DNA of 64,000 nucleotides from Bolinopsis microptera (GCF_026151205.1 NC_087080.1:15757337-15821336); one strand, 5' to 3'. Shown: positions 12,201 to 27,200, counted from the stretch's first letter. Made by a program: numbers and translations. The notes: a model not told the origin generated them from the letters alone.

Positions 12201-15200
12201 GAACTCCAACAATGGTAGCATAAGATAACATTGATACCTGGCAGAACGAACCTTTTGTAAAGCACTCAACGAACGAATCAAAGTTAGCAGAGTAGGTACT
12301 ACATCCACAACCCTCCGCAAACCCTAGACTAGCCAGAAAGCTCACCAGTACCACAATCATGGTAATGAGAATTGAGCGACCATATCCTTGAGAGGTAGGC
12401 ACAGGGTAGATGTACTAGCTTGTACTCACACATGACTGGTAAAGTACCTACATATACTTGTCTGCAATGGACGACATGATATATTGTGGTTTTGACCGGT
12501 CATTTCCGTGGAAATTAAAATGCTATAGATAAAATTGACTTTTGAGAATATAAAGTACCCAGACTTGCGGCTCACCTTAAAGAGTTTTGCTCTAATTGAA
12601 GTCAGATTACAATTACACCAGACCACAAAGTGTCTAATGTACATTAGTTCCGTTGCAAAAGCAGAGATCTTATCAATTTTGCAGCCTATTCGAAGACTTT
12701 CCCATTTTTGTTTCTTGGAACAAATCTGCAAGACTCTTGAGACTGAGTAGTTGACATTGTGCCAAAATGTTTCTAGTTACTTGGTAATCATCTGATCCTT
12801 TCGACCTTCCTTCCCAATAGTTAACTAGGATAACGAGGAGGCGAACATCCGTCATTACTCATTTATGACATTATACATAGTTTACATACATTATACTGCA
12901 AAAGTCCTTGGTCATTATCAAATCCTACTTAGTTTAAGCAAGAGCTCCTACGCTCCTTCTAAGTAATTAATATTTAACCGTTGTATCTACCTCTAGCTAT
13001 TGCAGGAAGCAAGTCAATTTAAATATCCTCTCGGGTCTTATCCAGGTCCTTTGTTCTGGAGTCTGTCTGTTGTTGTTTATTTCTCACAGCGCTCTTCCAT
13101 TGTTGAATCTGTTGTTTGATTTGGGGGCTTACTGCTGACAGCACTTTCGACATGTTTTCCAATCTCAAGTACTGCCAACCTCGGTACTTTAAACGTATAT
13201 TCAAATCGTATGGGATAAAATAATCTTCCATTGTTCAATCATTAAACAAACATAATTTTGATTTTGCTTGGCTTCAAACAATTAGTAAGAACATTCGTGG
13301 AAGAGAATGATTTTGCAATTTCCATAGCTCTGAAATTAGTAAGAGCGTTTGTGGAAGTGAACAAGGATTTGGTAGGTAATTAGACGACACTGAACAATGA
13401 ACATGACCTTATTCCATGGAATTAGAGGGGATGAACTTCCTGCTTAAATCATCGTAGAGAGACTTGGATAAGTAACCTATCCGAGGAGCAGTATAGTTTT
13501 GATAGGGCCTGATTCGTAACGGCTGAGTTTCAACGTAGATCAACTGGCAGTTTGTACATTGAGTACATCGAGTACATTGAGTACATTGAGTACATTGATT
13601 ACATGGAGTACATGGAGTACATTTAGTAGTTGAGTACTTCCAAGATAGCTAATGTATCGCTCTAGTTCAGATAACCATGGCCGTATTTTAAAGCTTTACA
13701 ATGTTTACATGTACACAATTTCTTGCATTTTAAATTGTATTTACACGGGGCAAGCAGCATGATTAGTGAATAATATGACAGGATTCCGATAAGGTTAATT
13801 TAATGGCAAATGGTCATGATTATGCGTCAAATCCTTAAACTCCCAGTCAAATAGCTGACATTGATAGGACATCATATTTACCATATCTATCATACCAATA
13901 CTACACGATGAGAACCTAGAGAGGTACGTGAATTAGGAGACAATCCAGAGTGATCCATTGGTTACTACACAGAGCGATTATAGACTTTAGCACAGCAGCT
14001 ACAACCAATTTGATACTTCCAATACTTTATAACTTGGTTGTATTGCGTAATGTGTAGAGTCGAGTACCAAGGACTCTAAATGTGACATTATTGTATCATT
14101 GTCTAGTGTGTTATATATTGCTGTGTTGTATATAGTGCCGTGTGATATAACGCTTGTGTTATTAGTCTCACATTATGACTAGTCTCTTCATATTTTCTAT
14201 GACTTGATTTGTTGTTGTTGTTGTTGTTGTTGTTGTTGCCCGGGTGATATCATGCTGTTTTTAATATATTTCCGATATTTAATGTGATGGAATTGAAACG
14301 TCAGTGATTACCCTAGCTTTAAATGCAAGACAACTCCATTTGGTACAAATATCATAAAATAATATAGATTCCTAGATACCACAATCGTTAATTTGATCTT
14401 GACACCCTCGCAATTCATACTGATTGAGGAACTGGAAATGGAAGGCTCTATACTCAAAGGCCTCTTGAATTTTGATCTCCAACCCACGTCTCACATGCTA
14501 AAAACACTCACGACCACGTGGATTACGGATTTAACAGAAACATCCCACCCATAGGAACCCGGCAACAGACGTTTTAATTTAACCAATAAACATGATCCTG
14601 ATAGTCATACCGGCTCCTTATTATGAATTAACCGTACCACCTCTGGATATTAGGAAAAGCTCTAATACTTGACAGTTGACACGATTATGAAGTATTGGAA
14701 TGCTTTAACTCCCACATGTGTCGGGTGATTGGCATGGGCAGTAAGTGCGTGGTATACTGGTATCTCTTGTCGTGAGGCGTGGCTTGGCGCGGCAGGCGCA
14801 GCTTCGTGGGTGTCCTAATATGTTGAAACCACAGCCCTGAAGCAAGCTCTTCATTCTTCACCTATCAGAAGTTGATCAGATTCAGAAGCATTCACAGACA
14901 ATGTGACAAAGTGAATTTTATTGTTAGAATTTAAATCAGATTTATCATGTTTTCTACGTGGGCGGGAGATATTTTGACAGGGTTTTGTTCAGTAGGGCAT
15001 TGCATAATAGCATTGCTTCACAAAACTTTATTGTCCGTTACCAAGTGACCAAGTAATAGAACCCACGAAGTGCCCGATCTAGAAGTCTATCCGCACACGA
15101 TGAACTTTAGACTATGCATTATTGTTTTGTTACTTCAGGACATACAACTTAAAAATTATTTGAATGATGGCCCATCCCATATTAAAAATAAAAGTGGCAC

Positions 15201-18200
15201 GGATATTTGAAATGCAATTGGAGTTAAGGAATTTGACCACTCTTCTGTAGCATTGCAGTTAAGAAAAAACCTCTGGTTCTCAGGGAAAAGCTCAGGATAA
15301 TTCACTGCCGGCCAATATCCAACCGGAAATTGGCCTGAATCCAATTTAGAGGCAATCTCAGAAGCAATCCTAGCATGAGACAGAGAAATAAACTCCCTAC
15401 TTAAACAATTAGGGGTGGATAACGCAGCTTGCCTTGGCCAGCTATTCGACTGTTTGCCTCGTACTTCGCGTTAACAAAGGAATTACTCGCAGTTAAGATA
15501 AGAGGATCCAGGACCTTGTTTTGTTGGGAGCCAGTTAAAGAGAACAATTTCAAGACTCGGCCATTGTGCTCATAAAACATTTTGCCTTTCTAATCCTGGA
15601 CCTACCCAAATCTTAGACTGACGTCTCGGTTCTATGATGTGGACGGGGAATTTCCGAGTAATTGTAATTCCTAATTTTAAACAAAGAATAATTTGCCCTG
15701 CATCCTGGCGCTCAGTTGTTTGACATCTTTGTCGACTGAAAGAGCACCGGGGAGCAGACATTCCTTTACAAAATGGCAACAACCAACCAAGGTTAGAATA
15801 AATTGAACTTACTTTATCTTTATCCTCACTCGAGCGCCTCGTAACTCCAATTGAAGCTCTCCCTTATACTCCAGTAGCAGGGAATAGTTGAGTGTGCACT
15901 TCGATGTACACGATTTCTGACAACACAGGGTTGTTTGTTAGATCATTCTTAACCAAAATCGTTTAGGTACGCAATTTGTGTCGCTAGACATAACCCTACA
16001 GGGCAACTTTTCTAAATTACCCTCAGTCGCGTATACGGGATTTTTGTATTTCAGCTCCTGAAGGTCATAGAGACTTCAATTTTAGCTTAAAATTACCGCA
16101 ATGGCCATATTTATATACAAGTTATGAAGCAACATAAGGTCTCCAGTGCTTTGTTTTATAGATATTGACAAAAAACTGTTTTTTGGCTCAGCGAACCAAA
16201 AATGGGACTGAATTTTGGTAACTTGAACTAGGAAGATCGTAGAGACTTGAATTTTAGCTTAAAATGAGCGCAAACATCACATTTATATACAACTTATAAA
16301 GCAATATAAGCCCTTTAATGCTTATTTGTTAAGATATTGACAAAAATCGGTCATTTTGTCTACACGCGTGAGGAAAAATACCAAATTGGGCAACAACTTT
16401 GGTCTTTTTTTGACCAGTTTTGTGCTCAAGTTATTAAAATGTGCTTTGATGTTGTAGATCGGGTGTTTTCTTCCAATATGGGTTTCGGTATAAATCCGGA
16501 AGCACCCGGTTCATGGTAATAGGGGTTAAAAACCCTAAAATGTCAGGCGATGGGCGAGACAATTGTCTGAATTTGGTTATAAAAACACTTGCACTCTTTG
16601 CTAGGGTTTGCTTTTTTCTGCTACATTGATCCGATTTCTAACTACTAATCATCCCCCACTACATCATTCTCTTTTAGATACATGATTTCTATAAGTTCTT
16701 AAAGGTACATCCGGCATGATGTAAAGTCTATATCAAAGCATTTTAATGTGGTCTTAACAAGTTGCAAGATATTCAAGTTCACTAATAAAATAAAGATTGT
16801 AGGTTATCTATCCTTCTTTTACATAATATTGAGCAATTGTGGGCTTTTTGAGGGGGAGGCTATAAAATGGCCAAATATAACTTTAACGTAAACGACCCAA
16901 TAATAATATTAAACGTAGAATGAAACTACTTAAAACTTATACAGATTCATGGTATCCTGTTTCAAGACGCTTGCTCCTGATTTTTAGCAACAATATCAAC
17001 TGACCCCACGACGTTGTAATATAATTGTGGGTAGGCAATCACTTGATCTGTAAATTTTGAACGGTAGTTTGTAAAAATAATTACATTCTACAAACATTAT
17101 ACGCTCCTACTATGCAATTACTAGCCTCTGGACTAACTCCCAATCATCTGTCCATATAATGGTGTTTCTGGACAGATAGATGGTGTATGATGCCCTCATG
17201 CTAATTTCAGCGATCTTCATGCAGGCCTTTTTCTCTTAAGTGTTTACGATCAGGTGCAGTGGTTCATAAATGTTTGGAGGATGCAGTTGTAAATGCCTCG
17301 AACTGATACTGTCTGGAGCTTGCAATCTCTTCTGTCAATTGCTGATATCTCTTCATATTCTTTTCTCTTGATCAGAAAATTTCTCTTCATTCAGATGCAC
17401 ATTCTTCGCTTTATCTGAATAGATCACTACATCTGGTCTCAGTGGTATTACACTAGTTAATGTAATGTCTAACAATAACGTTTATAAGTGCTAAAATTTC
17501 GAACTAGCGGACCATATTCGGAGGAGAAATTTGGGACAGTTTTTTGCTTAGAAATACTGATTTAATCGAATTTTAACCACAAAAATGACTCCCAATAATA
17601 TTCTTATGGAGAGTGTGGATAAATATTAAATATTAAAAATAATACAGCTTTGACTATGAAGTTGCGTCAATAATCATGTAAAGAATAATAGATAACCTAC
17701 AATCTTCGTTTGGTAAACCGATTTGGTATCTTTCCTCAAATGTGTAGCCAAAATTACTCGATATGTAAAAGAACGATAACCTACAATCTTTGTTTATTAG
17801 CGAACTTGAATATCTTGCAACTTGTTAAGACCACATTAAAATGCTTTGATATAGACTTTACATCATGCCGGATGTACCTTTAAGAACTTATAGAAATCAT
17901 GTATCTAAAAGAGAATGATGTAGAGGGGGATGATTAGTAGTTAGAAATCGGATCAATGTAGCAGAAAAAAGCAAACCCTAGCAAAGAGTGCAAGTGTTTT
18001 TATAACCAAATTCAGACAATTGTCTCGCCCATTGCCTGACATTTTAGGGTTTTTAACCCTTATCACCCATGAACCGGGTGCTTCCGGATTTATACCGAAA
18101 CCCATATTGGAAGAAAACACCCGATCTACAACATCAAAGCACATTTTAATAACTTGAGCACAAAACTGGTCAAAAAAAGACCAAAGTTGTTGCCCAATTT

Positions 18201-21200
18201 GGTATTTTTCCTCACGCGTGTAGCCAAAATGACCGATTTTTGTCAATATCTTAACAAATAAGCATTAAAGGGCTTATATTGCTTTATAAGTTGTATATAA
18301 ATGTGATGTTTGCGCTCATTTTAAGCTAAAATTCAAGTCTCTACGATCTTCCTAGTTCAAGTTACCAAAATTCAGTCCCATTTTTGGTTCGCTGAGCCAA
18401 AAAACAGTTTTTTGTCAATATCTATAAAACAAAGCACTGGAGACCTTATGTTGCTTCATAACTTGTATATAAATATGGCCATTGCGGTAATTTTAAGCTA
18501 AAATTGAAGTCTCTATGACCTTCAGGAGCTGAAATACAAAAATCCCGTATGCGCGACTGAGGGTAATTTAGAAAAGTTGCCCTGTAGGGTTATGTCTAGC
18601 GACACAAATTGCGTACCTAAACGATTTTGGTTAAGAATGATCTAACAAACAACCCTGTGTTGTCAGAAATCGTGTACATCGAAGTGCACACTCAACTATT
18701 CCCTGCTACTAGAGTATTAAATAATACTTAATAATTTGGGCGACCGCAATCGAGGAGCCGATTTCCCTGTCTAATGGAGTGCCATTTAGGTATAGCTTTC
18801 ACTGAAGCATATGCGAGCTCCACTCCAAATCCGTATGCACTTGTGCTATTTTTTAATCTCTAATAAGAGCATTTACCATTCATGCTATTGTTTGGTGGCC
18901 GACCTGCATTCGACCGAATCGGTCCCACTGGAAATCGAACCCCTGCTGTCTGCGTGGAAAGCAAATGTATTATAACCACTTATAGTTACTTAAACACCAC
19001 CCGGCCGACAAAAATACATGTTGTATAATAGTATTAGTAATCCTGGCCACTCTGTCCCCACTCAAAGGTACTGCATCATACCTCCACGTCTAGCTCTCCC
19101 CTGCAGTGGCGTAACGTTGCATGTTGGCGCTCCCTGCAAAGTAAATAAAACATGTTGTACTTGTAACAGTAATCCTCACAGCAATTATCGTATTACCCCA
19201 TTAGCCCCAGAACCGTACCTGGACACAGTACAAGTTAGTAAGTCATCCCGGTACTTAGTATGTAGTAAGCAGCCAGCTCCGGAAACTGAGATGCTTTGTT
19301 TTAGGACATTTCACGTTCAGAGCCTTGCTTTATTGTTCACTTCTATTGTATGGCGGTCACGGGACCCCGGGACCTGCGCCACGTTTCGTGCGTCAAGCAA
19401 GCGGGAACAGTACATCTTCCTTGAAGAGCACTTTCAGTTTCTATATTCGATCATTTAGCGTCAATTAGGTTTTCAGTTTATTTGACGTGGGTGACCTCAC
19501 GCTTTCTTGAGAATTGATTGTTGAAATTAAATTATTGACGCAGATCATGTAACTTGTGACGGTGAAGGATTGACAAGTATTAGCGAACCCGGGTTCAGCT
19601 ACAACCATGAACTGCGTGACCAATGAGTATCTTCAGCACCAGAACTCGTGTAAGTTATACTCATGACTCTATCAAACTGGTATCTAGTTAGCTCATTAGT
19701 CATTTCGTCATTACTCCACTTATAGCCTATGTTGCACAATGCACTGACTGAACTGTAGGTTATGAATCAGAGGATGTAATCTCCATTCTCCACAATGCTA
19801 CAATGTCATGTTGCGTATTAGTATTACCGCTAAGTTTTACGTCTCAAAATCTGATAATATTACGGCGGTAAACGCACCCATGAACCTGTTGTGGCGACTT
19901 GTCAGTTTTAATATTGACAGGTTTAATAATAAATCTTGCTTGAGAATTTGTTACTAATATTGCAAATTCGGTAATGAAATTGTTAAGCAACCGATATTTT
20001 TAGATCTGTCAACTTTGACAAGTAACATGACAACAGCAAGGTGTTTAGGGGCGAAATCACTTGATTCAAAATAAAACCATAAACTTTCCGAGAGGCCTAA
20101 GGCTCAAGAAAACATTGTATAAGGAAGGACAAGATCAGCAAAGTAACATAGTTACCTGCAAGGCTATCAAAAATATTTTCTTGGGTAAATTTCTATTGAT
20201 CCCGTTTGGTGCGACAAGGGAAATGCTCTTATCAGGAAAGGAGCCTTTTCCTTATCAAACGGGATCAATAGAAATTTACCCAAGAAAACATTTCAACTAT
20301 GCGACTCATAAATAATATTCCAATCCGGATTTTACACGAAGCTATAAAAAAATACAAAGATTAAAAATAGCGAGGTAGACATCCTGAGCTATACAACCAA
20401 TGCATGGTAGAACAGAATTAGGCCGACCGAGACAAAGCTAATTGTGTGCGTTAAAGAAGTTGGGACATTCACATACTGTGTGCATAATAGTGTTTTAAGC
20501 TTCAGATTAATTACAAATCGTTAATTTCCTTCTTTTTGACATTTTATTGAGATTCGTGTGTTGGTAAAATCCTTTAAAAGGATTGTTAAGTATCGTTATT
20601 AATCTCAGAGACATTGTTTATTTCCCCTTGTCATTTAGCTGGAGGATATTATAATAACAAATATAACAATAAAATTAACATTTTCTTGTATGACAGATCC
20701 AAACTTGTGGCCCCACTTCGTGATCCCAATATGGCCTAAAATCCTGCTGAAGCATGCTCGATACAGAACATCCTGTCGCAGTGCAGCTCACACCCATATT
20801 CCAATTGACCACCCCCGTAAACACTTGTCATACTCATACCGGAAACTGACAACATGAGGGGAAACCATGACAACCATGAAAACATTATGTTATTACAGTT
20901 ATTATTAATATTATGATCCAAACGTCAGACGCACCCAAGGTATCAACCCAGCTGTCACTTGTGTCTCAATCTACGATAGGTGGAACTGCAAGTGCTGTCT
21001 GAGACGTTAATCTCAATTCTCAGTATGCATTCTGAGATTAGCGCCCCAGACATTACAGTGAATGTTGTCAGGTTTTAAAACTCGCTCATCCACATGGCTG
21101 ATAATTAGATGAAGTGACCAGATCGCTTACTTCCCAGAACTGTCGTCAAAACCGCATCACTCATCATTTAACATTAATTACCAAATAGAGACAGGTTTTG

Positions 21201-24200
21201 AGGTTCTAATACCGGTGTAAGAAAAAGCTTCATCTTTTTATTGCGCAACTGATACACAGATTCCCTTATATGGGCATCACGTGTAAATAACCGCGGATAC
21301 ACAGATTCCTGTTTAATACCTAATCCAATAAGATCACCGCACCGTGCCTGTCTTCATAGATATGTTCTGGAAATTACTAGTTAAATAAATCGTTTAATCG
21401 CATAATTTCATTTCTAGGTGTGTTAACCAGTGGTCCAACTGTACAAAAATCTACGGCATTGGGTTTTTTACATGCATGTGTGCCAAATTTATTTTAATTT
21501 GCACACCTAAGAATTTTTAATTTTTTAATTTTTCCAAAAATTGATACATTTCGATTCGTTATAATCAGATCTTTTCCAACCCCGTAACATTACATTACAT
21601 TTCGTGACCACTGTGGTTATTTCGCACACTATATGTACTTTATGGAATCTCCACTCTCCAAGTATAAAATAGAAATAAACATAATTTTCAGAGGGAATTG
21701 TGATAGAAACGTTTTTGTGGTGTTACTATAGGGACCGTGTTAGATCACATAAGTGTGTGAAATGGCCATATTAGTCATGATATGGCTGTGTTAGGTTTGG
21801 AAGTGATCTGACCATCACCAATAGAGCAATAGAGATATTTTTAATTTTGTTGCACAAATTCTTGGCCCAATTTTTCCAAATTTTGATAGGAAGGTACTGG
21901 TAGTACAAGCTTATAGAATATAGATAAGTGTTAAATAACCGCAACTATATAGTAAATATTATAGTATAGCAACTATAAGCCCACATAATTACTTTTCCAC
22001 TTATTGACGGAAAAATAATTCTGCCTTTGTGATATGTTGGGTTAAGAAGGTCCCAGAAACTCTCAAATAGGATATAACATGTTTGCAATTAAAACCGACA
22101 TTTGCCATAAAATGATCACGTCCGTGTAAAAAATACTGATGCCATAGTTTTTAGCACAGTTGAATGCTGAATCTTGTAAACTACAGATTGTCACGTCTAA
22201 AATGCAATCATGCGAGCAAACGATTTATTTAGCAGACACTAGACAACATCTGTGAATATAAGCCGTACAATTATTGAGCAAGACCTTATTTATGATAGCA
22301 AGATACAAAGGGAAGTTTACAAGGAGCACAGACAAAATACGATCCTATTGTCTGGCTTGGACGTTTGTAGAGTTCAATAAGGAGCATCACGGCTCTCGAC
22401 AGACAAAGAGAAACAAGGAAAATGACCGGCGAAAACAAAATGAAATAATTGACGTTTCGGTACTCATTGGCCTTTTACTAAGATTACTGATTATAAGTCT
22501 CACTTAAGTAGGCGAGCTCAATTATAGTAATTATACAGGATGTATTATTTTTAGAGCAGCATATTATTTTAAACTGCCGTGTATGTTTAGGCAAGTTGAG
22601 GTCTACCTTACTTGTTTTAGTTCATATGATTGGGCACGCCTACTTAAGCGCGACCATTGTAATTCATAATCAGTATTATCTTAGTACAAGGCCAATGAGT
22701 ACCGAAACATTGATTATTTCATTTCGTTTTCACCTGTCATTTGGCTTGTTTCACTTTGTATGTAGAGAGCCATGATGCTCCCATCTGAACTCTACAGTGA
22801 GTCCACAGTGTCAATGTTATTATTAAAAACTCATGCTCGGCTTTACGACTTACGAAATCTATGTGGCTTGATTCTTGAACGAAATATCTTCATATACAAA
22901 AGGAACGTCACTATGAAGAGGATTAGAACTCTTAGAATATACATCTAGGATTACTGATTGTCGACGACATCACTTCTTTGAAGGACTCCGTCCAATAACG
23001 ATAACCACTGTAATCAATGACCACTGTCAATCCGAAGGAAGTCATTAGACATTGTAACTTTCTCTTTCAGATCTGGGACAGGTCATGAACAAGGTTCAAA
23101 AGCAAAGGCGTCCATCCAGGACGGGATCCAATCCGACACTAACGATCAACAAGACGAAGTTGCAAGCTGCAGCAAAAGCTGTTATGACTGACGACTCATA
23201 CAACAAGAAAAGTCACACTAGATTCCAGTCTTTCAAGTTTACTGTTAAAACACTTCACTTCATTCTTACGGTTAGTAATAGTATCAGTTGTACAGCTGAA
23301 TATTTTGTGAATTATAATTTGAAGCCAAATTCAATATACTTTTAGCACCGTGAATTGTGTCCGCCGAATCGGAATAAACTTTCATAGTGATTCATTTTTT
23401 TACTTGCAAGGATTTATTCGGTTTACTGGATTTGCTGCTTTAAGCAAAATTTCTGCTACATAATATAATTATAACTAATCTAATGAACCGATGTAATTTT
23501 TGGAAACATTTCCAGAAAACTGATCGACAATGTTTCATAATCAATAAATACTCATCTTTTCAATACTCTCCTTAGATTTAAAAAATGCCACCCTAAGATT
23601 GAATAAAACACTGTCTCTTCAGACGATGGTCCTGTTTGTACCGGTTTGGATTTTCTGTATGCTCTGCAAAGTTCTCAGCTGTGGCTACTGGAGTCAGGTG
23701 TACTCTGAGTACTCAATAGCCATCATCGGCTCCCGCTCTCCTCTAGCAGTTCACCTAGCCAGGCATTTCAGGTTGGCAAATTAGAAACTTATAGCTTGTT
23801 TTTATATCCAATAATTGAGTTAATAATTTGCCGTAACATAACTAATATATCAGAGCTAGGCTAGGCTTTCGTTTGAAATTTTGAAAGTTTAATCAACCGG
23901 GCTTGAAAATAGATTTTGGAGACCAATGTCAAGATCGCATTCGTACTCCCAGTACGATCATTAAAAGAAACAGAACTAGAAGAAAGGACAAATACGCATG
24001 TTTTTTAGACTATTGAAAATATGTGCACTGTGCATGGACGCTCTATCAATAATACAAAATAAATGTTCTTGCATCAAACTCATGCAAAGCAACCACCACG
24101 CGGCACGCCTTGATAAAACTCATTAATAACTTTCTGGTATGATCGAGTTCCTAATAGGAACCGAACAAGGGCATCAAGCTGTTTAAGTCTGAAGATGAAC

Positions 24201-27200
24201 GTCTATTATAATCGTTCGTTGAAACCTCTCACTGGACGATATAAATGGTGTAATGTATTCGTCACCTCCTCTAGTCTGCACCTCACGTTAATCTGACATC
24301 TGGAACCTGTCAATAAACATTGATTTAACTTCTACACTGCTGAAATGGTCTAGCTTGACCAATAAAAGCTGGCCACCGAGCAATCTTTGGAGACAACTCA
24401 TGTCAACAATTCAAAGATTTCATTATAAAAGAACTAGAAGTTCGTGGGACGTTCTGATCGATCCGTCAGGTGCAAAAATTTGAATAACATCCTAGGTCCT
24501 AGACATACTGTCATGGCCGCTTGTCAGGCCCTTTATCTCATTGGGGTAGGCCCAGCTTCAAAGTCCCTGTCAATCCTGGGGATTACTTGGGCTTCTCTGG
24601 GGTGGGGGCCCAGTGAAAGAAGTCTTCGGTAAACACAAAAGAAGTCAAATATTTAGTTAGGAAAAGAATGGGATAAATTGTGAATAAATTCGTAACAAAG
24701 GTTTCTATTCAGGAATGTGTTGTCACAGAAACCATCCCAAAAAGTCATACTGAAACTGATAGGGAAACATTTCTAAACAATTTTTATCAGGGTGCTCATA
24801 CGCCCTAATTTTAAAAGTCATAACTCAGTTTTGAAAGATTCGTTAAAAAACCAACACATGCTCTATGCTCTATGCTCTATTCATGTGCGGGTGCTTGAGT
24901 GCTCGAATTGATTTACAAAAAGCCTTTCTCAGCCTCTTCAAGTTTTAGTCTGGCTTCCGTACTCATTCAGAAGCAACAACGATTTGAAACAATGTGATAT
25001 CTAGACGTTAGAAACCAGCAATTTGCCATTTTCAGGTATCTGCCAAGCTGTCCAACGCTGTAACGTAGATATTATGGCAATTGTGAAACGGTTGCACATA
25101 TTTAAAGGCCAATAGGAGCTTCACATTCCGAAATAACAAGCGCTTGTAAATTTGCTTGATTTGTAGAAGTCAAAATAATGTTTTGGCCAAGCATTTTAGG
25201 ACATTTGTTCATTTGCTGCTTTATAGCTCATTTACCATTTTGCATCTATCAGGAAGTCTTTGATCCTTTAATGTGTTCTGATGAAAAGTTAGCGAAATGG
25301 ACCTTCGGAGTTCGGAGACAGCTATTTTAGTGATGTTTTAAACATGTTTATGAACACTATCAGCCTGGGTTTCCCAGGTAACCATAATATGGACAATGCG
25401 GTCATTGTGCAACCCTCCATCTTGTGATCTCACGGACCAGATTATAAATTGTTACCTTTCAAGAATTAAAATTTCTTGGCACCTCAATAAAATCATAAAA
25501 TTTGGTTATTTTTGACACATCGATTATAAAACCATATAATTCGTATAGTATCTAAAATGACATCTAGTCTGCATTTACACTACCACTTCCATTAATATTT
25601 TTTAATCAAAAATAAAAATGAATCCCAGAGACAACAAGTGTCAGCGGCGCAATATGACAGATTGGAGCGTGGAAGTGGTAGTGTAAATGCAGACTTGATG
25701 TTTAGTCCTTTTATATATCATACGAATTATATGGTTATACATATAATCGATGTGTCAAAATAATCAAATTTTATGATTGAGGTGCCAAGAAATTTAAATT
25801 CTTGAAAGGTAGGAATTAGGGCAAAAATTGCAATTTCACAATTTTGTGCAACCGTTTCACAATTTATCTAATGTCTATAAAACAGCGTCTCGAGCAGCTA
25901 ATGATAATTCACAGCTTAATGCTTATCCTATTATTCCCCTAACTAAATATTTTACTTCTTGTGTAAAATAAGTGTGATAATTGTTACTGGTGGGACTGCT
26001 AATATAGTAAAATCGGATTTTTGGCGATTTCTCAAAAACCGAGTCTCTTAGTTCATATCACTAATATAAACATGCATCTTAGGCACATATTTGTGTATGT
26101 ATGAGGTCTGTATCTCAATCAGAAGCTGATATAATTTATAGTGGGGGTCGCGATATGGTCGCGATCAAAAAGGGTGTGATTCCGAGAAATGCACCACTGG
26201 TGAAAAAAGTGCACCCGAGTCAATTGTGTTATTTAGGGTTTAATAAGTCGAATTACGTTGAGAAACTTACCGGACGTCCCAATGTGTGCGGGATTGTTGC
26301 CAAGTACAGGATTACTGAGAAAGTCAGGGCCCATGAGGGGTAAGGTAAAAAGGTAAATAGATTCCCGACAGACTAGCTCTCCAATAGACTTAACAATTTT
26401 TCTCGACAGATGCTTCTTTTGGCATCTCTACTAATAACTAAAGGGCCTTCATTCTTCAAGTTTGACATATTATGATGGATTCTCACAGTGGTACTGCGAT
26501 AGTGATTAAATGTAGGAGGTCATGTAATTTTAAAATGGCTGCCTCTTTTACAACTAAACATCGCAGTACTATTCGCCATTTGGCATATTCGGGGTAAATG
26601 TAGGTTTACAAATACAAATTTAAAATCTAAATTTCTGGCACCATGGTTGCGCTTTTGGGGAGAAAATAAATATTTCGTGACACATTTATTAAAATGTTAA
26701 TCTTGTCACTATTCTCAAAATAGAAAAAAGCTGTCCTTACACTCGGACTGTTGTCTGGTTTTCGAATCTCACCAGATCGTTTGCCGCTCATATTGTCCTG
26801 TTTTCTGGAAAAAACATACAAAAATGTGGAGTTATAGGTGTTGAGGTTTCAACTTGAGTTGAGTACTTAAGTTGGACTTTGAAACCGAAACCTCAGACTC
26901 AACATCTTTAATTTGTATATTTGAGTACCACTTACCAGTAAACTGTAAAGATTTGAATTTTTGCTTACAAGCAGCTTTCTTCATTAAGTTAGCTGTCATC
27001 AAATATATATGTATTCAATAACTATTAAGTTCTTAGAATTGAAGAGAGACCTCATTCTTTACTTCCTTAACTTCTGGCACCATGGTTACCATGGTTACAA
27101 TCGCTTCTGTGAAGAATACTACCATTTCATGACATTTTGATTACGAAATTTGATTACTCATGTCACTGTTTGATGATGCATCGTAGAATCCAATAACTAC

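Larger units (their letters stand above)
13232..15155. other. Intronic sequence with simple repeats only
   Basis: Apart from the decamer array at 13554-13626 and the GTT run at 14208-14238 I see nothing here. It belongs to intron 1 of the ATP-grasp-like gene. Confidence 0.5.
18720..23070. other. Distal part of intron 1, mostly unassigned
   Basis: Contains the tRNA-like remnant, a perfect hairpin (20176-20288), an inverted motif near 20996-21051, one copy of the GGGCATCACGTGTA motif (21263-21285) and an inverted repeat (22366-22796). The open frame at 19018-19458 has no ATG-based or splice support. No exon is seen until 23071. Confidence 0.5.

Noticed and set aside
16337-18246. Paired open frames in the arms of the large fold-back element as a gene
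   Set aside because: They are the same sequence on both arms, one has a stop, and neither has an ATG start or a known domain; treated as part of the element.
19018-19458. 146-codon open frame on the plus strand
   Set aside because: Starts at a non-ATG codon, overlaps repeat-like sequence next to a tRNA-like remnant, and has no recognisable domain or splice partner.
20736-20921. Minus-strand 61-codon frame with a hydrophobic start
   Set aside because: Signal-like segment and a few Cys, but no splice sites or family resemblance.
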